A stretch of 11,931 bases of DNA, taken from NCBI GenBank assembly GCA_900772715.1, contig CAAGRN010000253.1:1-11931 (forward strand). Direction: 5' to 3'. The DNA comes from an uncultured Subdoligranulum sp. (lineage in GTDB: Bacteria; Bacillota_A; Clostridia; Oscillospirales; Ruminococcaceae). Position numbers and translations under genes: made by a program. Position 1 is the stretch's first letter. Each line of letters begins with the position of its first letter. Below the pieces are notes generated by a model. The model did no database searches. It worked only from the letters and a program-made list of their open reading frames with translations, and was not told the DNA's origin. Positions 6,678 through 11,931 of this stretch are shown piece by piece.

Positions 6678-7664
6678 GTGCGTAATTACATCATCAAGCG
6701 AATCGCGCAGTCGGTACTGATCCTGTTCTGTGTTATGTTCATTATCTACGCGCTGATCCGCAGCCTGCCCAGCTCCTTTGCCGAAACTATGGCAATGCAG
6801 CTGGCACAGGCCCCCGGTGCAAAACCCTACAAGGAATGGCTGGATCAGCTTAATGCTGCCTACGGTCTGGACATGGACATTGTCCCCGGCTTCTTTACTT
6901 GGCTGAGCAAGGCGATCGTCGGCAACTTCGGCGACAGCTGGAAGTGGAACGTCCCCGCCGTGCAGAAGTTCCAGGAGGTCGTCGGTCTGTCCGTCATTAT
7001 GGGCGGCATCTCCTTTGTGCTGTCCCTGATCATCGCCGTGCCTCTGGGCGTGCTGGCTGCCACCAAGCAGTACTCCCGCGCGGACTATGTCATCACCGCT
7101 GTGGCGCTGGTCGGCATCTCTCTGCCCACCTTCTTCTTTGCCACGCTGCTCAAGCTGGTGTTCTCTGTCAAGCTGGGCTGGTTTGACCTTTACGGTCTGG
7201 TCGGGCGTGACTATGCCCAGCTGGACGCCATGGGTCAGCTGCTTGACAAGGCAAACCACCTTGTGCTGCCCATCGTTACGCTGGTCATCGTGTCCATCGG
7301 CGGCTATATGCGCTATACCCGCACCAATATGCTGGAGGTGCTCAACGCCGATTACATCCGCACCGCCCGCGCCAAGGGTCTGTCCGAGCGCACGGTCATC
7401 TACAAGCACGCTTTCCGCAACACGCTGATCCCGCTGGTCACCATCATCGGCGGCAGCCTGCCCGGTCTGTTCAGCGGCGCCCTGATCACCGAAACGCTGT
7501 TCTCCATCCCCGGCATCGGCTACATCTCTTACCAGTCTATGGTCGCGGGCGATATCCCGTTTACCATGTTCTACCTGTCCTTTATGGCAGTGCTGACGCT
7601 CGCCAGCAACCTGCTGACCGATATCCTGTACGGCGTGGTTGACCCGCGCGTGCGCATTTCTTAA
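6678..7664 (+). CDS. oppB: Peptide-type ABC transporter permease, OppB family
   Basis: This is one of the two channel subunits in the cytoplasmic membrane. The 328-residue length is normal for OppB/DppB. The N-terminus NYIIKRIAQSVLILFCVMFI is the typical first membrane helix; further helices lie at about 102-125, 137-163, 194-212, 250-275 and 294-318. The cytoplasmic EAA loop that docks on the ATPase is ADYIRTARAKGLSERTVIYK (224-243), and the end DILYGVVDPRVRIS is diagnostic of the family. The start is GTG, with AAGGAAGGAA (6657-6666) about 11 nt upstream. The oppC gene follows after 18 nt. Peptide versus other substrate (nickel, dipeptide, sugar oligomer) cannot be settled from the permease. 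Confidence 0.95.
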   Translation: MRNYIIKRIAQSVLILFCVMFIIYALIRSLPSSFAETMAMQLAQAPGAKPYKEWLDQLNAAYGLDMDIVPGFFTWLSKAIVGNFGDSWKWNVPAVQKFQEVVGLSVIMGGISFVLSLIIAVPLGVLAATKQYSRADYVITAVALVGISLPTFFFATLLKLVFSVKLGWFDLYGLVGRDYAQLDAMGQLLDKANHLVLPIVTLVIVSIGGYMRYTRTNMLEVLNADYIRTARAKGLSERTVIYKHAFRNTLIPLVTIIGGSLPGLFSGALITETLFSIPGIGYISYQSMVAGDIPFTMFYLSFMAVLTLASNLLTDILYGVVDPRVRIS

Positions 7665-7682
7665 AGAAAGGAGTATGCCCCT

Positions 7683-9221
7683 ATGAGTGAAAATACCCAG
7701 AACACCAACCCCCAGAAGGAGCAGTATTCCTTGAACGACGACCGCCGCGTCAAGGTACTCAGCCCCGGCGCACTGGTCGCCAAGCGCTTCTTCCGCAACC
7801 GTCTGGCCGTCGTGGGTCTGTCCATGCTCGTTGCCATGTTTATCTTCTCCTTTATCGGCGGTCTGGTCAGCCCCTACGGGCAGGACGAGCAGTTCTACAC
7901 CTACGCCGAAATGTCCAAGGAGTATGTCGGCGTTACCCGCAACGACACCATGCGTTTTGTGGTGGCTGACGGGCAGGACTTCGGCTCCATTGCGCAGAGC
8001 AAGGCGCTGGACGCCTTCAAGAAGGGCGAAACCGAGTTCGTCTATAAGGACGTTGCCTACACGCTGGACAGCTTGTCCGACGATCTGTACGTCGTCAAGC
8101 AGGGCGGCACCATTCTGGGCTACGCTGCCCGCGACCTCGTCAACGCTGCCGACGGCGCTGCCGCGCTGAGCTTCAACGCCAAGCTCGCCGGTCTGACCGC
8201 CATGGTCAATGACGAAACCGAGTTCACCGCCGACGGCGAGACCTATAAGCTGGATGACGGCGACGTCAAGCTGGGCGGCGACACCGTGGCGTATATCAGC
8301 CGCTTTGTCGTTTCCGCTGCCGACCCCAGCATCGTGGTCACCCGCGATTTCAAGGACCGTCTGGAAGAAACCCTCGATGCCGACGGCGTCAAGTTCAACT
8401 ACACCGATGAGTCCGGCACCACCGCCGAGTACGACATCGTCTACGATGCCTCCACCAAGGTGTGGAGCGTCAAGCAGATGACCGCCACCTACATCTATGA
8501 CCGTTACGCCGCCCCCAGCAAGGAACACTGGCTGGGCACCGACACCAACGGTATGGATATGCTGACCCGCCTGATGTACGGCGGTCGTGTTTCTCTGATC
8601 ATCGGCTTCATCGTCGTGTTTATGGAAACCGCGCTGGGCGTTTTGTTCGGCGGTCTGTCCGGCTACTTCGGCGGCTGGGTCGATAACATCATCATGCGTG
8701 TGGTGGACGTGTTCTACTGCATCCCCTCGATGCCCGTCATCATCATCATCGGTGCCGCCATGGACGCCATGCACCTCGATTCCTGGACCCGTATGATCTA
8801 CCTGATGCTGATTTTGGGCTTCCTCGGCTGGCCGAGCATCGCCCGTCTGGTCCGCGGTCAGATCCTGAGCCTGCGCGAGCAGGAGTTTATGATGGCGACC
8901 GAGGCGTGCGGCATCAAGGTGCGCCACCGCATCTTCCGCCACCTGATCCCCAACGTTATCCCGCAGCTGATCGTTGTCTGCACTATGGGTCTGGGTTCCA
9001 CCATTTTGACCGAGGCGACCCTGTCCTTCTTGGGTCTGGGTGTCAAGTATCCCTTCGCTTCCTGGGGCAACATCATCAACGACGTCAACAACGCCTATGT
9101 TATGACCAACTACCTGTTCATCTGGATCCCCGCCGGTATCTGCCTGCTGATCACCGTTCTGGGCTTCAACTTTGTGGGTGACGGTCTGCGCGACGCCTTT
9201 GACCCCAAGATGAAACGCTGA
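7683..9221 (+). CDS. oppC: Peptide-type ABC transporter permease, OppC family, with large ectodomain insert
   Basis: This is the second channel subunit. A cytoplasmic N-terminus leads to helix 1 (about 41-63), and the permease core resumes at HWLGTDTNGMDMLTRLMYGG (282-301). The EAA loop is EFMMATEACGIKVRHRIFRH (401-420), and the C-terminus FVGDGLRDAFDPKMKR is standard. OppC proteins are usually about 300 residues and have some 40 between helix 1 and the HWLGTD motif; here there are about 215. The excess, about 75-275, should lie outside the cell and is hydrophilic, acidic and beta-like. It contains a tandem repeat: ETEFVYKDVAYTLD (116-129) recurs as ETEFTADGETYKLDD (178-192), each followed by a GG turn, a Y..R motif and an AAD motif at similar spacing. 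AAAGGAG (7667-7673) sits 9 nt before the ATG. oppD follows after 19 nt. Confidence 0.94.
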   Translation: MSENTQNTNPQKEQYSLNDDRRVKVLSPGALVAKRFFRNRLAVVGLSMLVAMFIFSFIGGLVSPYGQDEQFYTYAEMSKEYVGVTRNDTMRFVVADGQDFGSIAQSKALDAFKKGETEFVYKDVAYTLDSLSDDLYVVKQGGTILGYAARDLVNAADGAAALSFNAKLAGLTAMVNDETEFTADGETYKLDDGDVKLGGDTVAYISRFVVSAADPSIVVTRDFKDRLEETLDADGVKFNYTDESGTTAEYDIVYDASTKVWSVKQMTATYIYDRYAAPSKEHWLGTDTNGMDMLTRLMYGGRVSLIIGFIVVFMETALGVLFGGLSGYFGGWVDNIIMRVVDVFYCIPSMPVIIIIGAAMDAMHLDSWTRMIYLMLILGFLGWPSIARLVRGQILSLREQEFMMATEACGIKVRHRIFRHLIPNVIPQLIVVCTMGLGSTILTEATLSFLGLGVKYPFASWGNIINDVNNAYVMTNYLFIWIPAGICLLITVLGFNFVGDGLRDAFDPKMKR

Positions 9222-9240
9222 TCGAAAGGAGAAACACACG

Positions 9241-10395
9241 ATGGCTAAGAAACAGGAAGGGTATCTTTCCGCTAAAGAATCGCGGCGTATCTCCAAGGAA
9301 AACCGCCGCATTACCGACCGTTACGAAAAGCAGCGCAAGCGCCGCAACGTGCCGGAGTCTGAATATGTTACCGAGATGAAGGACCCCGCCAACGCGGTGG
9401 AGTTCGACAACCTGCACACCTACTTTTTCACCGATACCGGCGTGGTCAAGAGCGTGGACGGTGTTTCGTTTGAAGTCCCCGTCGGCAAGACCGTCGGTGT
9501 CGTCGGCGAGTCCGGCTGCGGCAAGTCCGTCACCAGCCTGTCGCTGATGCAGCTGCTGCAGCGCCCGCAGGGTCAGATCGTGGATGGCGCCATCCGCCTG
9601 AACCTCGGCAACGGCAAGGCGTATGACATTGCCAAGACCCCCAACGAAAAGATGCAGGGTCTGCGCGGCAACTATGTTTCGATGATCTTCCAGGAGCCTA
9701 TGACCAGCCTGAACCCGGTGTTCCGCATCGGCGCCCAGATCGACGAGGTCATTGCCCTGCACGAGGGCGAGGGCAAGAGCAAGGAGGACATCAAGAAGCG
9801 CACCATCGAAATGCTGGAAACCGTCGGCATTGCCAACAGCAACGGCGTGTATGAGATGTACCCCCACGAGCTGTCCGGCGGTATGCGTCAGCGCGTTATG
9901 ATCGCCATGGCGCTGGCGTGCAACCCCAAGATCATCATCGCGGACGAGCCGACCACTGCGCTGGACGTTACCATCCAGGCGCAGATTCTGGACTTGCTGC
10001 GCAGCCTGAAGGATAAGATCAACTCCTCCATCATGCTGATCACCCACGACCTCGGCGTTATTGCCGAAATGGCGGACTACGTTGTCGTTATGTACGCGGG
10101 CCGCGTGGTCGAAAAGGGTACCGCAGAGGAAATCTTTGCCCACCCCAGCCACCCCTACACCATCGGTCTGATGGCGTCCAAGCCCGTTGTCGGCAAAAAG
10201 GTGGATCGTCTGTATTCCATCCCCGGTAAGGTGCCCAACCCCGTGGATATGCCCAACTACTGCTACTTTAAGGACCGCTGCGAGATGCAGCTGCCCTGCT
10301 GCGAGGGCGAGTACCCCTGCGAGATCAGCCTGTCCCCGACGCATAAGGTCAGCTGCTATCGCTACTACGAAGAAAACAGAAAGGCGGGTGAGTAA
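9241..10395 (+). CDS. oppD: Peptide-type ABC transporter ATPase, OppD family
   Basis: This is one of two cytoplasmic motor subunits. Motifs: Walker A GESGCGKS (89-96), Q-loop Q151 in [12 protein letters not shown], signature LSGGMRQ (211-217), Walker B IIIADEP with E236, D-loop ALDVTIQAQ, and switch H269 in LITHDLG. After the ATPase core comes the oligopeptide-transporter C-terminal region (HPYTIGL...) with six cysteines: C341, C347, C353, C354, C360 and C372. Cysteines in this region are reported to hold an iron-sulfur cluster in some family members. Unusual is an N-terminal extension of about 50 residues, rich in Lys/Arg/Glu ([20 protein letters not shown]), before the normal start of the domain at [19 protein letters not shown] (9225-9232), 8 nt before the first ATG, supports the long form; an internal ATG at 9379 has no comparable site. 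oppF starts 3 nt after the stop. Confidence 0.96.
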   Translation: MAKKQEGYLSAKESRRISKENRRITDRYEKQRKRRNVPESEYVTEMKDPANAVEFDNLHTYFFTDTGVVKSVDGVSFEVPVGKTVGVVGESGCGKSVTSLSLMQLLQRPQGQIVDGAIRLNLGNGKAYDIAKTPNEKMQGLRGNYVSMIFQEPMTSLNPVFRIGAQIDEVIALHEGEGKSKEDIKKRTIEMLETVGIANSNGVYEMYPHELSGGMRQRVMIAMALACNPKIIIADEPTTALDVTIQAQILDLLRSLKDKINSSIMLITHDLGVIAEMADYVVVMYAGRVVEKGTAEEIFAHPSHPYTIGLMASKPVVGKKVDRLYSIPGKVPNPVDMPNYCYFKDRCEMQLPCCEGEYPCEISLSPTHKVSCYRYYEENRKAGE

Positions 10396-10398
10396 CGC

Positions 10399-11424
10399 AT
10401 GGCAAAGGCAAACAATGCCCCCGAACTGGATTACACCCCCGTCGAGTACGATCCCCAGTACATTTTGCAGGTCAATGCGCTGAAAAAATACTTCCCCATC
10501 AAGGGCGGTCTGCTGTCCCAGACCGTGGGTCACGTCAAGGCGGTTGACGGCGTTACCTTCAACCTGCGCCGCGGCTGCACCATGGGCTTGGTCGGCGAAT
10601 CCGGCTGCGGCAAGTCCACGACCGGTCGCACCATCCTGCGCCTGCTGGGCGAAAAAACCGGCGGTCAGGTGCTGTTCAACGGCAAGGAAGTCTACGATAT
10701 GACCCCTGCCGAGATGCGCGCTTTGCGCACCAAGATGCAGATCATCTTCCAGGACCCGTTCTCCAGCCTGTCCCCGCGTCTGCCTGTCGGCGAGATCATC
10801 GGCGAGGCGGTGCGCGAGCATAACCTGGTACCCAAGGCAGAGTTCAATGACTACATTGATCAGGTCATGGACAACTGCGGTCTGCAGCCCTACCACAAGA
10901 CCCGCTATCCGCACGAGTTCTCCGGCGGTCAGCGTCAGCGTATCTGCATTGCCCGCGCTCTGGCGCTGAACCCCGAGTTTGTCGTCTGCGACGAGCCGGT
11001 TTCCGCACTGGACGTGTCCATTCAGGCGCAGATCATCAACCTGCTCAAGGATTTGCAGGAAAAGTACAAGCTGACCTACCTGTTCATCAGCCATGACCTG
11101 AGCGTTGTCGAGCATATCTCCGACACCGTCGGCGTTATGTATCTGGGCAATCTGGTCGAGTACGGCGAAACGGCGGACATCTTCAAGAACCCGCTGCACC
11201 CCTACACCAAGGCGCTGTTCAGCGCCATTCCCATCCCGGACCCCACCGTCAAGCGCGAGCGCATCGTGCTGCAGGGTTCGATTCCGTCCCCCGCAAACCC
11301 GCCGCATGGCTGCAAGTTCCACACCCGCTGCCCCTACGCCACCGAGCGCTGCAAGACCGAATGCCCCAGCCAGCGTGAGATCGAGCCGGGTCACTATGTA
11401 GTGTGCCACCTGTTTGACAAATGA
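10399..11424 (+). CDS. oppF: Peptide-type ABC transporter ATPase, OppF family
   Basis: This is the second motor subunit, pairing with OppD. The 341 residues show Walker A GESGCGKS (66-73), Q-loop Q118 in [13 protein letters not shown], signature FSGGQRQ (174-180), Walker B FVVCDEP with E199, and switch H232 in FISHDLS. The C-terminal region [12 protein letters not shown] continues into the cysteine motif C305-x5-C311-x6-C318-x3-C322-x13-C336 ([15 protein letters not shown]), the classical OppF/DppF pattern. An alternative metal-site role for these cysteines is possible, as in OppD. The start is 3 nt after the oppD stop with only a weak GGCGGGTGAG upstream, so translation is probably coupled. 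The stop overlaps the next start. Confidence 0.96.
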   Translation: MAKANNAPELDYTPVEYDPQYILQVNALKKYFPIKGGLLSQTVGHVKAVDGVTFNLRRGCTMGLVGESGCGKSTTGRTILRLLGEKTGGQVLFNGKEVYDMTPAEMRALRTKMQIIFQDPFSSLSPRLPVGEIIGEAVREHNLVPKAEFNDYIDQVMDNCGLQPYHKTRYPHEFSGGQRQRICIARALALNPEFVVCDEPVSALDVSIQAQIINLLKDLQEKYKLTYLFISHDLSVVEHISDTVGVMYLGNLVEYGETADIFKNPLHPYTKALFSAIPIPDPTVKRERIVLQGSIPSPANPPHGCKFHTRCPYATERCKTECPSQREIEPGHYVVCHLFDK

Positions 11425-11687
11425 GAAAAGATTCTTTTGAGGACGACGGGCGCACCATTGCCGATATGAGCGGGCTGGATGCCCACCCGAAGCTGCGCCC
11501 CGGTCGCAAAGCAAACCGCACCCCCGAGCCGCCGAACGACCGCCCGTGGGAGCAGGACACCCCGTGGACCTTTAAGGAAAAGCTGTGGGCGGTGCTGGGC
11601 GTGCTGAAAGCCACCCTGCTGATTGCCGCGGTGTATCTGGCAGGTCTGGGCGTGCTGCTGGCGCTGCTGTTCCTGTTTTGGAAATAA
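11421..11687 (+). CDS. Small membrane protein translationally coupled to oppF, function unknown
   Basis: The 88-residue product has a hydrophilic, proline-rich N-terminal half (DDGRTIADMS at 8-17, RPGRK, PEPPNDRPWEQ) and a hydrophobic C-terminal segment (about 55-87, AVLGVLKATLLIAAVYLAGL and beyond), probably one or two membrane helices ending in FWK. Its ATG overlaps the oppF stop (ATGA at 11421-11424). No separate ribosome site is visible, so ribosomes finishing oppF likely reinitiate here. A strong terminator follows 6 nt after the stop, making it the last gene of the operon. I do not recognise a named family. Coupling suggests a role near the transporter, such as assembly or regulation, but this is inference. 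The frame is credible because both its position and its composition fit a real gene. Confidence 0.8.
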   Translation: MRKDSFEDDGRTIADMSGLDAHPKLRPGRKANRTPEPPNDRPWEQDTPWTFKEKLWAVLGVLKATLLIAAVYLAGLGVLLALLFLFWK

Positions 11688-11693
11688 GCGAAT

Positions 11694-11726
11694 CCCCTCT
11701 CCGCCTTGCGGCGGAGAGGGGTTTTT
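11694..11726 (+). terminator. Rho-independent terminator of the transporter operon
   Basis: CCCCTCTCCGCC and GGCGGAGAGGGG (11694-11705 with 11710-11721) make a perfect 12-bp stem with a TTGC loop, followed by TTTTTGTG. It closes the operon after the small membrane protein. Confidence 0.95.
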
Positions 11727-11774
11727 GTGTTATCCGCAGGGGAAAATCATTGCGCGGTAGGGGCGGGATATATA

Positions 11775-11931
11775 TGTCGAAAAAGCCCTTTTCCGGGCTG
11801 TAATGTAGGGATGGGTCTTGACCCATCCGCACCGCTGGCTGCGCGCAGCGCATAAAATCGCGCCGAATGGCGCGTGCTTTCACGGTGTATCGTACTATCG
11901 GCTAGACCGCACGGAACGGTCAAGACCGTTC
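11775..11931 (+). repeat. Compound hairpin repeat, copy 4 (cut by window end)
   Basis: It has the same leader (AAAGCCCTTTTCCGGG), the TGGG/CCCA cassette with hinge TCTTGA (11804-11828), the core palindrome GCTGCGCGCAGC, a CGCGCC/GGCGCG stem, and the ATCGTACTATCGGCTA spacer as in copies 1 and 2. The second slot (11913-11931) holds the GGAACGGTC-AA-GACCGTTC cassette, whereas copies 1 and 2 have the GGGG/CCCC cassette there. A degenerate ATATAT-type cassette (GTAGGGGCGGGATATATATG, 11757-11776) precedes it. The rest lies beyond the window. No gene is visible after 11687. Confidence 0.86.

Noticed and set aside
1120..11514. Very long antisense open frames (up to about 900 codons) opposite the Hsp70 gene, oppA, oppB-oppC and oppD-oppF
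   Set aside because: Each is codon-aligned with the real gene and stays open only because the gene lacks TTA, CTA and TCA codons. The predicted proteins have no family resemblance and run across gene boundaries.

Overview
The window is about 12 kb of a GC-rich genome that I place in the Firmicutes, most likely Oscillospiraceae (the Faecalibacterium/Gemmiger/Subdoligranulum neighbourhood). The reasons are strong AGGAGG-type ribosome sites, an Hsp70 that lacks the N-domain insertion of Gram-negative DnaK, a classical lipoprotein signal peptide on the transporter receptor, and intergenic hairpin repeats of a type I associate with this group. The family-level placement is inference; no rRNA or other marker is present.

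Layout. (1) 1-482: a reverse-oriented compound repeat and the terminator of hisB. (2) 483-1070, minus strand: a monocistronic hisB (imidazoleglycerol-phosphate dehydratase, histidine biosynthesis) with its own promoter. (3) 1270-3048, plus strand: a solitary DnaK-type Hsp70, divergent from hisB and closed by a strong terminator, with no grpE, dnaJ or hrcA beside it. (4) 3049-3834: a heptamer repeat, a second copy of the compound repeat, then an AT-rich promoter region and a structured leader. (5) 3835-11687: a peptide-type ABC importer operon in the order lipoprotein receptor (oppA), permeases oppB and oppC, ATPases oppD and oppF, and an 88-residue membrane protein whose start overlaps the oppF stop (ATGA). 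It ends in a textbook terminator. A 566-nt gap between oppA and oppB holds a third repeat copy and a strong hairpin. (6) 11775-11931: a fourth repeat copy, cut by the window edge.

How the genes work together: the receptor captures a peptide (or other SBP-family-5 ligand) outside the membrane, OppB/OppC form the channel and OppD/OppF power it. This importer departs from the textbook form. The receptor is about 200 residues longer than usual, OppC carries an extra extracytoplasmic domain of about 175 residues built from a tandem repeat, OppD has a basic N-terminal extension, and a coupled small membrane protein is added at the end.

The most unusual non-coding signal is the compound element. 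Four copies all lie 3' of a gene, in the same orientation relative to that gene's transcription. They are built from hairpin cassettes with an invariant hinge (TCTTGA or ATAT-type) and covarying arms. Different cassettes occupy the same slot in different copies, and one copy has a 65-nt insert exactly in a hairpin loop.
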